Positions 33,886 through 45,015 of a stretch of DNA of 45,240 nt are shown here, one piece after another. The DNA comes from Pseudomonadota bacterium. GTDB lineage: Bacteria > Pseudomonadota > Gammaproteobacteria > Pseudomonadales > Oleiphilaceae. The translations under genes were made by a program, and so were the position numbers. The stretch spans positions 1-45,240 of the forward strand of contig PDPE01000009.1 in assembly GCA_002747395.1 (NCBI GenBank). The letters run 5' to 3'. Each line of letters begins with the position of its first letter. Position 1 is the stretch's first letter. The notes under the pieces were generated by a model. It saw only the letters and a program-made list of their open reading frames with translations. It was not told the origin of the DNA and did not search any database.

Positions 33886-36800
33886 ATGAGACAAAAATCA
33901 GGCGTAGTGAAAGAAAGCTCCGGCCAATTCGTGGCGATAGACAAAGACGGCAACATCCGCATCCTGAAAGCCGGGGACTTTATTTACGAAGGTGACGAAG
34001 TCAGTTCAGCCTATGAAGTGGATGGAGCACTTTCCGGTACTGTCGATTTGCAGGAAGTTTCCAGCGACAATTCCTACATTACTATCGAAAATTTATTGAG
34101 CTCGGAAGTGTACCTGATACCCCAGGGTGGATACCGGTATTTTGGTGCCAGGGATATGGGTGAAGACGAAGGCAGCACTGAACGCCTGAGGTTTTTCGGC
34201 ACCAGACAGGAACAGGCTGGCATCGATGAAAATCAGAGTAACGTCCATGTCAGTTCACCGAGCACGCAGCTTTACGAATGGCGAGCATCCAATCCGCGCA
34301 ATTACCAGCCCGAACCTGATGAAGAGCGAGAAGTATCGGAAACACCGGAAGCACCTGTAGTCCCGTTCCAGCCAGAGCCGGAAATTACCCCGGAGCAGGT
34401 TGAGCCACGTCCCGAACCACGGCCAGAGCCAGAACCAGAACCGCAGCCAGAGCCAGAACCAGAACCGCAGCCAGAGCCAGAACCAGAACCGCAGCCAGAG
34501 CCGGAGCCAGAACCGGAGCCAGAACCGGAGCCAGAGCCGGAGCCAGAACCACAGCCAGAGCCGGAGCCAGAACCACAGCCTGAGCCTGAGCCAGAACCAA
34601 ACAATCCGCCTGTTATCACTGGTGGGGAACATACTGGCGCAGTGACAGAAATAGGCGATCACCAGCCCGGTGAAAATAATACCCGGCTGACTACCACTGG
34701 CACACTCGACTTTAATGATGTCGACCTTGCGGATAACCATAGCGTCACGGTTACACCAAAAGGTGAAGGCTATGTTGGTATCCTTACTCCAGGGATCGAC
34801 CCGAACACCAATACCATCACCTGGACATTTTCCGTCGATGATGCCGACCTTGATCCTCTCAAAGAGGGTGAAATCCGAACCCAGACCTACACTCTCATCC
34901 TGGATGATGGAAATGGCGGTTCCGTCAGCCAGGATGTTGTCGTAACGCTCAATGGCTCAAACGATGCGCCGGAACCTGAAGTCGATACGGGAGCAGTCAG
35001 TGGCAACGGACCCTCACTTGTCTCTGGCAATGTGCTCGATAATGACAAGGATAGAGACGGTGACCCGCTGATCGTTGTCAGTGAGATCGATGGCAGCCCC
35101 GGAACCACCAAAGAAACCGAATATGGAAGCATCAGCATCCAGCCTGATGGTACCTATGCCTACAATCTGAACACCAATAGCCCGGCGGTAGCCAACCTGG
35201 GCGATAACGAGACCCTGACCGATACCATTACCTATACCGTGGCCGACGGCAAGGGTGGTGTCAGTACCGGCACCCTGACCATCACCATAACCGGCAGTAA
35301 TGAAGCCCCTGTCATTGACAGCAACGCTGATACTACGGGTCAGGTGACAGAAATTGAAGATAATCAAACCGGTGAAAATACCGTCATACACACGGCTACC
35401 GGTTCCCTGAGCTTTACCGATGTTGATGGCACAGATACTCATACCGTCAGTGCCTCGGCCAAAGGCACAGGTTATCTTGGCACCTTTACGCCCGTTGTCG
35501 ATCAGACCAATAACAGGATTGACTGGGCATTTTCTGTCAGTGATGCCGACCTCGACTCTCTCAAGGAAGGTGAAACCCTGACCCAGACCTACACTCTCAC
35601 CCTGGATGATGGTAACGGCGGCACCACTACCAAAGACGTGGTCATCACGGTTGTAGGTAAAAATGATGCACCCGATGCCGGAGCCGATAGCGGCAGTGTT
35701 TCGGAAACCCAACCGGGCACCAGCGGCAATGTGCTGGGCAATGACAGCGATGTGGATTCGGATTCCCTGTCCGTCAGCAAGGTGGATGGTGCTGACCCGG
35801 GCAGTGCAGTCACTACCCGATATGGAACCATCACCATCAACCCGGACGGGTCCTACACCTATACCGCAGATACCACCAACCCCGCCGTATCCGGCCTGAA
35901 TGATGGCGATACGCTGACCGATACCATCAACTACACCGTTAGCGACGGCAAGGGCGGTACCGACACTGCAACCCTGGCTATCGTTATTAACGGGTATACT
36001 CCACCAAACGAAAATCCGGCTTTCACCGGAGGTGATACCACAGGTCAGATTACCGAGATTGTTGATAATGGCCCTGGCGAAAACCAGGTTGTCCATACCG
36101 CATCTGGCTCGCTTGCTTTCACGGACGCCGACGCCGGAGATACGCATACCGCAACCGCCACTCCGAATGCGGCTGGTTATGTTGGTACATTTACCACTAC
36201 CGTTGATAGTGCCAGCGGAAAGGTGGATTGGCAGATTAGCGTACCCGATGCCGATATTGACTTTCTCAAAGAGGATGAAACCAGGACTCAGACCTACACC
36301 ATTACTGTAGATGACGGCCACGGCGGTACTGCCACCAGGGAGGTTGCGGTTACCATTACAGGCAAAAACGACGGCCCGAATGCCATTGCAGACTCGCCTG
36401 TTGCTGTAAAGGGACAGGATGCCAGTGGCAATGTGCTGGACAATGACAGTGATGTGGATGGTGATGCACTCAGTGTTACCGCCTTTACCGTGGCTGGCGC
36501 CGAAAATCCAGGCCCGTTTGAAGTAGGTACTCCCTGCACCATAAAGAAAGGTGCTGAAACAGCCGGAGTCCTGACCCTGAACAGTGACGGCACATACACC
36601 TTTGTTGCGGACAGCAATTTCCACGGCACAGTACCGGACATTACCTATACGATAACAGATGCGCATGGTGCCACAGATACCGCCTTGCTGAAACTCTCTG
36701 TGATTGATAACAGTGCCCCCTTGATTGACCTCAATTCACCGGCAAATCTCACTGACCCGGATACAGCCTGGGCTGCCACCTTCACCGAAAATGGCAATGC

Positions 36801-39800
36801 GGTCAAGATTACTGATAGTGATGCGGGTATCAATACCAACAACGGTGGAGCCATTGAACGAGCCACCATCACCCTGACCAACCCCCAGGCCAATGATGAG
36901 CTGGATATCAGTCAAGTTGGTAACATGTTTGACGTAACCCCTTCAAATGGTGCTAATGGGGAGAAAATTTTTACTATCAGTATTAAATCTGGTGCCACTG
37001 CTACCAGGGAAGATTTTGAAGCGGCGATTCAAACTATTACCTTCAAAAACACCAGTGAAGATCCGAACACTGACGACAGAATTATCACTGTGCAGGTTCA
37101 CGACAACAACTCCGGCAGTAACCTTGCCATCAGCACCATTCATGTTGAACCTGTGAACGATGCTCCCGCTATCGGTGGCAATGATGCCGGAACGGTGAAA
37201 GAAGCCGGACATGATGACAGTGGAGCAGAGGTTCCCGGCACCTCCGCGGCAACAGGCACATTGACTGCAACAGATCCGGAAAGCAGCTCTGTGAGTTGGT
37301 CTGTGTCCGGTGATAGCGACTATGGTTCCATAGCCATTAACTCCGGCACCGGGCAGTGGACATACACTCTGGATAACGACGACCCTGATACCCAGGCTCT
37401 CAAGGAAGGTGAAAGCAAAGAAGAACAGTTTACGGTTACCGCTACTGACAGCGACGGAGCCACAACCACAAAGACTGTCACCGTAACTGTCAACGGCACC
37501 AATGACAAACCGGAGATTACCTCTGATGCTGCCGCCGCCCAGGGCTCCGTTACCGAAGATGCCGCCACGACAACCGCCACGGGCACCCTGACATCCTCGG
37601 ATGTGGATGTGGATACCTCGGCAGCCAATCATGGCGCAACCTGGTCTTTGAACACCACGAACGGTACCTATGGCACTATTGCCATTAATGATGATACCGG
37701 GGAGTGGATATATACCCTGGATAACACAAGGGCTGCGACCCAGGCGCTTGGAGACGGAGAGACAGGAACCGAAACCTTTACCGCCACGGTAACCGATGAT
37801 AAGGGGGCCCAAGATACCCGGACAATTACGGTTACCATTAATGGAACCAACGATGCCCCTGCGGTTCAGGCAGATACCAACAGTGTTGTCGAAGAAGCGA
37901 CCATCAATGTTGCGGGCAACGTCATTACCGGCCATGACGATGGGACTCAGAACAATGCCATGAAGGATATCGATTTAGACAATGGGGATACCCTCACGCT
38001 AACCGGTATCGCCACAGGTACAACTGCCGCTTCCAGCGACAATGTTGCCGCCAGCTCCACCAGTACCTCCAATGGCACATCCGTTACAGGAACCTGCGGA
38101 ATCCTTACAATTGGTGCGGACGGCAGCTATGCCTACCAGTTAGTCAACGCTTCGGATGCTGTTCAGAGCCTTTCCAAAGAACAGACCAAAACCGACACCT
38201 TTACCTACACGGTAAAGGATAGTCATGGAGCCGCCCAAAGCACCACCCTGACCATCAACGTCACCGGCACCAATGATGCGCCGGATATTTCCGTGAAAGA
38301 CGGAGATGCTGACACTGCCGCAGACAATGAAACCTCGAATCAAATCAGCCTGGACGGAACCCTGTCCATTGCAGATAAGGATACCTCGGATACCGTTACC
38401 ATGAGTGTGGCAAGCGTAAGCACCAATGCCGGAACGATACTTAATGGTGAATCTTATCCTGATTGGAGTGGAGGTAATGAAGCAGGGTTTAACGCCAAAC
38501 TCATGGAGATGCTCAGCTTTACCCCCACTCAGGTTCTGAACGGCACGCAAACCACAAGCGACAACGGTATTCACTGGAACTTTACGACAACAGTGGGCAG
38601 CACAACCTATCCTTTTGATTTTGTTCCTTCAGACAAGGACTTTACCATCACCTATACCGTCAAGGCCACGGATAGCAGCGGCCAGGGCAACACCGCCAGC
38701 AACGGTAATGCGGTTGATAACGACACCCACACCATTACCATCACCATCCACGGCACCAACGATGCAGGCAGCCTGGTGGCTGAGTCTGTCATGACCAACG
38801 AGGATACCAACCTGAGCGGCAATGTCTTTACCAATGCCATTCAGGACCCGGATGCCGGACAAGCACTGGCCGTTACCACCTTTACCATTGGCGGGATGGC
38901 TGGAACCTACAACGCAGGAAACTCGGTTAACGTTACCAGCGGAGGAACCACCATTGGTACGCTCGTTCTGAATGCCGACGGAAGCTATACCTTTAATCCC
39001 GCACAGCACTACAGCGGCGCAGTACCACAGATTACCTACGGAGCCACAAGCGGCGGTGATAGTGTGGGAACTTCCACCCTGGATATCACGGTCAATCCCG
39101 TCTCTGACCGACCCATAACGGGCGCCAACATTACTGTGACCACAGATGAAGATACTGCGGTTGCCCTGAGTGATAACAATACCAGATGGAAACTACCCAT
39201 CATTACCGATAACACCGACCTGAACGGGGCTGCTACCGACGGCGACTGGCCGGAACGCCTTGGCCTGCTCAAGCTTTATGGCCTGAAAGCAGGTACGAAA
39301 ATTCAGGATGGCAGCGGCAACGAGCTCTATGCGGCAACAAGTGATTCTGAAATAACCATCAAGATAGTCGCAGATGACGGTTCCAGTCCTTATGCCCCAG
39401 ACGGGAAACCATATCACACCGCAGATGCTCACACTGCAGATGCGACCCTTACGCTGACCCGGACCCAATTTGAGGCCCTGAAAATCCTGCCCAAGGAAAA
39501 TTCCAGCACAGACTTGAACCTGACGCTTGAGGCCAGGGAATATGAGGTGGACAATAATGGTAACCCGCCTTCCGGAGCTCAGGGAGCCGTATCATTCCAG
39601 AACATCGAGGTAATGGTCGCACCGATAACCGATAGTGATAACTTTAACCTGACAGCAGGAACCTCTCCCGGCGGCAATGAGGACGATGCCATCAACCTGA
39701 AAAACGCCTTTACCTTTACCCAAAGCGTGGACGCTGACCAAAGTGAACATTATACACTGAACTTTTCCTGCGATAATGATGAACGTGTGGAATTAAAGTT

Positions 39801-39966
39801 TCAAAACGGCGGTTGGCAGAGCCTTGCTGAATTTAATAATGCAAATCATGATTTTACCGGAGGCTCTTTCCCTGATGTCTATATCAGAACCAAGGGCAAT
39901 GACAGCCGGGACATCACAAATCTGAAACTGAAGCTGACCGCGCAAGACCACGATGAGGATCCCTGA
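33886..39966 (+). CDS. Giant LapA/BapA-like adhesin, 5' part
   Basis: First 2026 residues of a surface adhesin. The N-terminus (about 1-90, [18 protein letters not shown], then [14 protein letters not shown]) resembles the retention module of LapA-type adhesins that plugs the outer-membrane pore. I see no TAAG-type LapG cleavage site behind it. Residues 176-238 are a Pro-Glu stalk. From residue 239 there are many VCBS/cadherin-like repeats of two alternating kinds: one with TGxVTEIxDN...SVxDADLDxLKEGE, one with [16 protein letters not shown] and YTVxDGKGG. The frame ends at TGA 39964-39966, after the run CCC; adding one C would restore [14 protein letters not shown] in frame 3. As it stands this part lacks the secretion signal. 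Confidence 0.88.
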   Translation: MRQKSGVVKESSGQFVAIDKDGNIRILKAGDFIYEGDEVSSAYEVDGALSGTVDLQEVSSDNSYITIENLLSSEVYLIPQGGYRYFGARDMGEDEGSTERLRFFGTRQEQAGIDENQSNVHVSSPSTQLYEWRASNPRNYQPEPDEEREVSETPEAPVVPFQPEPEITPEQVEPRPEPRPEPEPEPQPEPEPEPQPEPEPEPQPEPEPEPEPEPEPEPEPEPQPEPEPEPQPEPEPEPNNPPVITGGEHTGAVTEIGDHQPGENNTRLTTTGTLDFNDVDLADNHSVTVTPKGEGYVGILTPGIDPNTNTITWTFSVDDADLDPLKEGEIRTQTYTLILDDGNGGSVSQDVVVTLNGSNDAPEPEVDTGAVSGNGPSLVSGNVLDNDKDRDGDPLIVVSEIDGSPGTTKETEYGSISIQPDGTYAYNLNTNSPAVANLGDNETLTDTITYTVADGKGGVSTGTLTITITGSNEAPVIDSNADTTGQVTEIEDNQTGENTVIHTATGSLSFTDVDGTDTHTVSASAKGTGYLGTFTPVVDQTNNRIDWAFSVSDADLDSLKEGETLTQTYTLTLDDGNGGTTTKDVVITVVGKNDAPDAGADSGSVSETQPGTSGNVLGNDSDVDSDSLSVSKVDGADPGSAVTTRYGTITINPDGSYTYTADTTNPAVSGLNDGDTLTDTINYTVSDGKGGTDTATLAIVINGYTPPNENPAFTGGDTTGQITEIVDNGPGENQVVHTASGSLAFTDADAGDTHTATATPNAAGYVGTFTTTVDSASGKVDWQISVPDADIDFLKEDETRTQTYTITVDDGHGGTATREVAVTITGKNDGPNAIADSPVAVKGQDASGNVLDNDSDVDGDALSVTAFTVAGAENPGPFEVGTPCTIKKGAETAGVLTLNSDGTYTFVADSNFHGTVPDITYTITDAHGATDTALLKLSVIDNSAPLIDLNSPANLTDPDTAWAATFTENGNAVKITDSDAGINTNNGGAIERATITLTNPQANDELDISQVGNMFDVTPSNGANGEKIFTISIKSGATATREDFEAAIQTITFKNTSEDPNTDDRIITVQVHDNNSGSNLAISTIHVEPVNDAPAIGGNDAGTVKEAGHDDSGAEVPGTSAATGTLTATDPESSSVSWSVSGDSDYGSIAINSGTGQWTYTLDNDDPDTQALKEGESKEEQFTVTATDSDGATTTKTVTVTVNGTNDKPEITSDAAAAQGSVTEDAATTTATGTLTSSDVDVDTSAANHGATWSLNTTNGTYGTIAINDDTGEWIYTLDNTRAATQALGDGETGTETFTATVTDDKGAQDTRTITVTINGTNDAPAVQADTNSVVEEATINVAGNVITGHDDGTQNNAMKDIDLDNGDTLTLTGIATGTTAASSDNVAASSTSTSNGTSVTGTCGILTIGADGSYAYQLVNASDAVQSLSKEQTKTDTFTYTVKDSHGAAQSTTLTINVTGTNDAPDISVKDGDADTAADNETSNQISLDGTLSIADKDTSDTVTMSVASVSTNAGTILNGESYPDWSGGNEAGFNAKLMEMLSFTPTQVLNGTQTTSDNGIHWNFTTTVGSTTYPFDFVPSDKDFTITYTVKATDSSGQGNTASNGNAVDNDTHTITITIHGTNDAGSLVAESVMTNEDTNLSGNVFTNAIQDPDAGQALAVTTFTIGGMAGTYNAGNSVNVTSGGTTIGTLVLNADGSYTFNPAQHYSGAVPQITYGATSGGDSVGTSTLDITVNPVSDRPITGANITVTTDEDTAVALSDNNTRWKLPIITDNTDLNGAATDGDWPERLGLLKLYGLKAGTKIQDGSGNELYAATSDSEITIKIVADDGSSPYAPDGKPYHTADAHTADATLTLTRTQFEALKILPKENSSTDLNLTLEAREYEVDNNGNPPSGAQGAVSFQNIEVMVAPITDSDNFNLTAGTSPGGNEDDAINLKNAFTFTQSVDADQSEHYTLNFSCDNDERVELKFQNGGWQSLAEFNNANHDFTGGSFPDVYIRTKGNDSRDITNLKLKLTAQDHDEDP
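34411..34599. repeat. Pro-Glu/Pro-Gln coding tandem repeat
   Basis: A run of CCAGAGCCAGAACCAGAACC-type units with CCGCAG or CCACAG breaks codes for 63 residues of alternating Pro with Glu or Gln. It would form a stiff stalk across the envelope. The repeat gives long false open frames on other strands. Confidence 0.9.
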
Positions 39967-40007
39967 AAGAGGCATCTCCCAGCGGCAATGAAGATACCAG
40001 AATTGCT

Positions 40008-40799
40008 ATGGGACTGGATTTTGAAAATGCTGACGGGACAGGAGCCACTGGTCAGGAAAAGGTTGACCATCTGGTTATCAGTGGTATTGAGAATGGTATA
40101 AAAATCTACAGTGGTGATACCCTGGTTTTTACCGGTGACGGTAACAAAGACTTTGATACCAATATGCCGGAGGCTGGAGCGGCTCTGACCACAGCCGAAA
40201 TCAAGGCCCTGACCATCCTGCCAACGCAGGATTTCAGCGGCACCATAGATATTGGCGTCAAGGTCTATTCCAAAGACTTTGATGATGATACGTCAGGAAG
40301 CGGGCAAGTAACCACTCAAAACCCGACCGAAGTCACCCATACCATTACCGTTAACGGTGTTGTGGATACCTCGGAGACGGCTGGTGCCCAATTGTGGACT
40401 GAGGGAAATAATGAAGTCGGTAACAGCGGCCATCTGTATGTCAAGATCAACAGTACAGAAGTAGATGGTGACCCAGGTGACGAAACCATCTTCACGACGG
40501 ATGAAGATAAGGCTGTTGGCCTTGGTATGGACTGGAAGAGTTTTGAGGATATAGCTCCTCATAGTACGACCTCGGACAACTCGGAAACCGCCGAGTTTAT
40601 CATCCGCAACCAGAGTGGCGATACCACATCCTTTACTCTGCATCCGCAACCAGAGTGGCGATACCACATCCTTTACTCTGGTGGATGGTACTGGCGAGAA
40701 TGCCAATGCCATAGGCACCCAGGTTTCTGGTGGCTGGAAGCTGACTCTTGCCGAATTGCAGAATGCCCATGTCAGGGCCCAGAAGGACTTCTCCGGTGA
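40008..40799 (+). pseudogene. Adhesin, middle part in shifted frame
   Basis: Frame 3 continues the adhesin between the two lesions. The native coding part starts at about 39964 and runs to 40640, with SGNEDTRIAMGLDFENADG and further repeats (LTILPTQDFSGTIDIGVKVY). The first ATG in this frame is 40008. After the first copy of the 40-bp duplication (40640) the frame reads foreign codons to a stop at 40799. It has no ribosome site that I can see and is best treated as an interior piece of the one adhesin gene. Confidence 0.75.
40601..40680. repeat. Exact 40-bp tandem duplication
   Basis: 40601-40640 and 40641-40680 are identical (each begins CATCCGCAACCAGAGTGGCG). As 40 is not a multiple of three, it moves the reading frame by one. 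Removing one copy joins TTSFTL to VDGTGENANAIG in frame. Confidence 0.95.
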
Positions 40800-43700
40800 C
40801 CTGAATCTGGAGCTTGTTACCACGGTTACGGACGGAAGTGATTCCAACGAGCAGACAGACAGGATTCAGGTAACCTTTAACCCGGTAACAGACACGCCTG
40901 TCTTGCAACTGACCGATGTATTTGCCACCGAAGATACACCCACAAAGTTTGATATTTTCCCGCAAACAACAGACGTGGACGGCAGTGAAATTGTGACCAA
41001 AATGGAACTAAGCAGTATTCCTAAAAATGTAACATTTTCTATTGGGGAAAACGGTCAGTCCATAACAACGACCTCTGACAATGAGTCTATAACCCTAAAT
41101 GTTATAGAGAGTGGTACAAGCAATCTTGCGAATAACACCATTACCAAAGCCGACCTGAAAAATCTCCATATTACAGCACCAAAGGATTCCAATGAAACCT
41201 TTAACGTTAATGTTACACCCACGGTGAAAGACGGGAATGCTTCTGTGGAAACCATAGCTCCACAACAGGTCACGGTCTTTGTCAAGGGAGATGCGGATAC
41301 GCCGGTACGTACAGACGGAACTACTGGTGCTACCAGCGTAGACGCCGACGAATTCCAGTCTGCTGATGGTGGGCTCGTGGACATTCATGAACTGGGTTTC
41401 AAGACCGGTGAGACAGTGAACCCGGCAGATAAATCTGAAACCCTGACCTATGTGCTGAAAAACCTGCCCAAGGAGTTTTTGCCCACAGACGCAGACGGGA
41501 ACACCATTGGAGATTTTATCTCCACCAATGGAAACACGGTAAACTGGTCATTGACCCAGGATCAGATGAACGAGTTACATATCAAGGTACCTCAATACCA
41601 TAGCGGCACCACCGCTCTGACGCTGGAAGCCATTGCCGTGGAAAATGATGGCGATACCGCTACCGCATCACGGAACTTTAATCTGGTTATTGACCCTGTT
41701 ATCAGTACCGCAGACCCGGTACAGCATGAATATAATGCCAAAGAACCTGTTACCCTGCATCCAGACAATAATGCCAATCCAACATATCAAGACACCAGGG
41801 TTGCGCTTAACTTTAGCAATACCATAGACAGTGAAACCGTTACCAAGGTGGAAATTGGTACTGTTCCAGACGGTGTTAAATTGGGTATTCAAAATGGTGA
41901 TACCTTCACCGAAGCCACCCCTAATGGCAGCGGAATATATACCTTTGATAGCGATATCGACAAGATTGTCGCTGTTATCAAAGCTGATGGAAATTTTGGC
42001 AATACAACAACAACACCAACAAATAATATTACCCTTGGGGGTATTAAGGTCTGGATGAAGGATGCCGGTGATGACAGCAGCGTAACCGCCGCAGAAACAG
42101 GTGCTAACGGACTTGCTGTCAACGATATTATCATCCATATGGAAGGGCAGGCAGATCAGCCCTATATCTCGGCAGTGAATGTCACCGCACCCTCTGGCGG
42201 GAATGTCTATAATGATATTTCTGTTACCACCACCTTTCCCGATAATGATAACAGTGAAGCCCACTACTATATCATCAAGACCGAGGACAATGTGCTGCTG
42301 AATAAAGGCATCTATCAGGGCAACGGCGAATGGTATCTGACAGAAGCCGAGGCAGCCAGCTTCCATGCCGAATTTGACGGAACCGGGGAAAAAAACCTTG
42401 TTGTAACCGCCTATTCCGCAGAAGGCACCTTGCAGCAGAATAGCAAAACCGTGCAAATTATCGGTGCCGATGGTGCAGGAACAGGCACCAATACCCTTGC
42501 GGCACAGGAACCAATACTGGAAGTAACCAACCCCCAGACCAATGAAGATAATCCATTTACCCTGGCTGATGTGGTGGTTGGTGCTGATACCGGCAATCAG
42601 GACGATGGCAACGGCAATGAAACCCTGTCCTTTGTTATTAAGGGGCTGGATGATCTGGCGGCAAGCCATATCAAATCCATAGAAGGTGTTACCCAATATA
42701 GCTATGAGGATGACCAGGGAAACACCAAAACCGCCTACCGTGTTGATATTGCCGGTATAGAGCCGGATGAGAATGCCATTGAAGCCGCCCTTGCCAATGT
42801 CAAAATCCACCCGGAAGACAACTATAGCGGTAACATTACCTTTACCCTGGAAGCTGTTGCCAATGAACCGGGTGCGCCTATGGGAAGCCGTTTTGCCAGT
42901 ACCAGTGAGGAAGTTACCGTAACGGTTCAGCCCGTGGCGGAAAACAGTTTGAGTGCGTCAGCCGCAGGCGATCTGGCAAATCCGATCAACGAAAATACCG
43001 GAGCCAATACCGCCATTACCCAGGTAAAGCTGAATCTTTCCAATGAAGATACATCCAATCCGGAAACATTCAGCAATATCGCCCTTTCTCTGGATGCGGA
43101 TAAAGGGGAATTTGTCAAGGCTGACGGCACCGGTCTTGGCACCAGCCTGACCGGACTCAGCTATAATCCAGCAACCGGAGTGATTACGGATGGCAGTGGA
43201 ACCGAAATCATCTATTACCAGCCCAAACAATATGCCAGCGGTGAAGTAACCATCCATATAACCGCGGATATGACTGATGGCAGCAATACCACACAAGGAG
43301 CCGTAGCCGATATTACCATCAATATTGCTCCTGTGCCCAGCAGCGGTGACTTTACCCTGACCGATGGCAGCGGCAACACCGTCAGTACCACGGACAAACT
43401 GGGTGTGAATGAGGACGGTACAGTCAAGCTGGATATTCACAGCGACTTCCATGATGATGATCATTCGGAATTTCAGACTATCCTTATTAAGGATGTTCCG
43501 CCCGGAATGCTGTTTTATAACAGTGACGGTGATCTGGTGGGCGAGATCAACGCCGTAGGAAATGATGGCAAAAGCATCTGGAAACTGCCTGCCGGGTCAG
43601 CTCAGGATGGTGGTGTTATGAACGGCAATCTGTTTATTAAACCGCCCCTGCATTATACCGAGGATATTACCCTGAAAGTTGTGGGTGTGGCCATGGAGCA

Positions 43701-44946
43701 GGACAATATGGGAACCCAGATAAGCCATGAAAAATTCTTTACCCTGGATATTACGCCGATAGCCAATGGTGCAACCATCTTTCCGCAAAATGCAAGCGGC
43801 GAGGCAAATACCCCCTTTGCAGTTGACTTGCAGGCAGAACTTGTGGCTCTTAATGAGGTTAAAACTGTCGGGCTTGTTGATGATTCTGGAGAGCCTCTTT
43901 TTGCTATTAACGAGATATATAACCTGACTTTTACAAACGTCCCAACGGACATCACTCTTTATTATAAGGATGGGGGTAATGAACTGCACCCCAAGATATA
44001 TATAGACAAAGGGGATAGTGGTACCGTTAGCCTGACCCAGGCTGAAATTGATGGACTACATATGCAGCTAAGAAACAGTGAAACCGGAGGTTTCGCATTT
44101 GATATAAAAGTGACTACCACAGATGGAAACAGTACGGTTTCTGATGCCGATGCCGCCACCGGAACCCTGAATGTGAATGTTGGGCCGGCAGCAAGTGTTC
44201 ACACCGTGATCATAGATGGAAAAACTACCATCTTTGGCAGCTCCCAGGATGATACCGTAAACGCTGCGGCGGATTCCGATAATATTTACGGGGGCGAGGG
44301 CAATGACAACCTGAACGGTGGACAAGGTGATGACGCCATAAGTGGCGGTGTTGGCAACGATACCCTGGATGGTGGAGTTGGCAATGACCAACTCTGGGGA
44401 GATGGTGGCAACGATACCCTGAACGGTGGACAAGGTGATGACACCATGTATGCCGGTGAAGGCGATGATACCCTGAACGGCGGTGAGGGCAAGGATAAAC
44501 TGAATGGACAGGATGGTGATGACATCCTGGATGGCGGAGCTGGCAGCGACGAGCTCTGGGCAGATGCGGGTAATGATACTCTGATATTTGACCCGGCTGA
44601 CACCAAAATTCACGGAGGTGATGGCCAGGACACCCTGAAAGTGACAGACTCCAATGTAGACTTCACGACCCTTGCCAATGAACTAATCCTGGATATGGAA
44701 GTTATTGACCTTACCGGAAGCGGCTCGCAGGCTATCAAACTTGATAAAGCCCATGTAAAAAGCATGGCTGGCGTTGCCAGCAACACCCTGCTTGTCAACG
44801 GAGACACAGGGGCAGATACGGTCAATCTGGAAAACGGCTGGACAACCAGTGGAACCGATGTCATAGACGGCATTACCTACCGCATCCTTGATAACGGAGA
44901 TGCACACCTGAAAATCCAGGACGGGGTGAATTACAACATAGCATAG
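40615..44946 (+). CDS. Giant adhesin, 3' part with RTX repeats and secretion end
   Basis: Open frame of 1443 codons; native coding begins within the second duplicate copy, near 40641. It holds more cadherin-like repeats (for instance LNGTQ-free segments with VTEDxxFxL and NPVTDTPVLQLTD), then at the C-terminus RTX repeats and a terminal domain. The final 90 residues (LDMEVIDLTGSGSQAIKLD, NLENGWTTSGTDVIDGITYR) match the BapA-like type I secretion C-terminal domain. It is in the same frame as the 5' part, since the lost base and the 40-bp gain cancel. The GTG listed as start is only the first possible codon. The tolC-like gene follows 69 bp after the stop. Confidence 0.85.
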   Translation: MAIPHPLLCIRNQSGDTTSFTLVDGTGENANAIGTQVSGGWKLTLAELQNAHVRAQKDFSGDLNLELVTTVTDGSDSNEQTDRIQVTFNPVTDTPVLQLTDVFATEDTPTKFDIFPQTTDVDGSEIVTKMELSSIPKNVTFSIGENGQSITTTSDNESITLNVIESGTSNLANNTITKADLKNLHITAPKDSNETFNVNVTPTVKDGNASVETIAPQQVTVFVKGDADTPVRTDGTTGATSVDADEFQSADGGLVDIHELGFKTGETVNPADKSETLTYVLKNLPKEFLPTDADGNTIGDFISTNGNTVNWSLTQDQMNELHIKVPQYHSGTTALTLEAIAVENDGDTATASRNFNLVIDPVISTADPVQHEYNAKEPVTLHPDNNANPTYQDTRVALNFSNTIDSETVTKVEIGTVPDGVKLGIQNGDTFTEATPNGSGIYTFDSDIDKIVAVIKADGNFGNTTTTPTNNITLGGIKVWMKDAGDDSSVTAAETGANGLAVNDIIIHMEGQADQPYISAVNVTAPSGGNVYNDISVTTTFPDNDNSEAHYYIIKTEDNVLLNKGIYQGNGEWYLTEAEAASFHAEFDGTGEKNLVVTAYSAEGTLQQNSKTVQIIGADGAGTGTNTLAAQEPILEVTNPQTNEDNPFTLADVVVGADTGNQDDGNGNETLSFVIKGLDDLAASHIKSIEGVTQYSYEDDQGNTKTAYRVDIAGIEPDENAIEAALANVKIHPEDNYSGNITFTLEAVANEPGAPMGSRFASTSEEVTVTVQPVAENSLSASAAGDLANPINENTGANTAITQVKLNLSNEDTSNPETFSNIALSLDADKGEFVKADGTGLGTSLTGLSYNPATGVITDGSGTEIIYYQPKQYASGEVTIHITADMTDGSNTTQGAVADITINIAPVPSSGDFTLTDGSGNTVSTTDKLGVNEDGTVKLDIHSDFHDDDHSEFQTILIKDVPPGMLFYNSDGDLVGEINAVGNDGKSIWKLPAGSAQDGGVMNGNLFIKPPLHYTEDITLKVVGVAMEQDNMGTQISHEKFFTLDITPIANGATIFPQNASGEANTPFAVDLQAELVALNEVKTVGLVDDSGEPLFAINEIYNLTFTNVPTDITLYYKDGGNELHPKIYIDKGDSGTVSLTQAEIDGLHMQLRNSETGGFAFDIKVTTTDGNSTVSDADAATGTLNVNVGPAASVHTVIIDGKTTIFGSSQDDTVNAAADSDNIYGGEGNDNLNGGQGDDAISGGVGNDTLDGGVGNDQLWGDGGNDTLNGGQGDDTMYAGEGDDTLNGGEGKDKLNGQDGDDILDGGAGSDELWADAGNDTLIFDPADTKIHGGDGQDTLKVTDSNVDFTTLANELILDMEVIDLTGSGSQAIKLDKAHVKSMAGVASNTLLVNGDTGADTVNLENGWTTSGTDVIDGITYRILDNGDAHLKIQDGVNYNIA
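44230..44594. repeat. RTX (GGxGxDxLx) calcium-binding repeats
   Basis: About eleven nonapeptides such as GGEGNDNLN, GGQGDDAIS, GGVGNDTLD and GGAGSDELW. They bind calcium outside the cell and help folding after type I secretion. Confidence 0.95.
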
Positions 44947-44963
44947 AGATAACAACTACGGCA

Positions 44964-44985
44964 GCCCGGAACCTGGCTTCCGGGC
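44964..44985 (+). other. Hairpin between adhesin and tolC-like gene
   Basis: GCCCGGA, an eight-base loop, TCCGGGC: a perfect 7-bp stem 18 bp after the adhesin stop. No T-run follows, so it may stabilise or partly attenuate the transcript rather than end it. Confidence 0.45.
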
Positions 44986-45015
44986 CTGCCCGGCAAACCA
45001 ATAAAGGAAACAACA

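Noticed and set aside
34411..34599. CRISPR-like regular repeats
   Set aside because: In-frame Pro-Glu codons without unique spacers or cas genes.
34255..34740. Gly-Ser or Leu-Trp-Arg rich open frames on the minus strand
   Set aside because: Shadows of the Pro-Glu coding repeat.
35014..36666. 550-codon open frame on the minus strand
   Set aside because: It lies entirely within the repeat region of the adhesin; codon bias of the repeats keeps the other strand open. No ribosome site or known domain.
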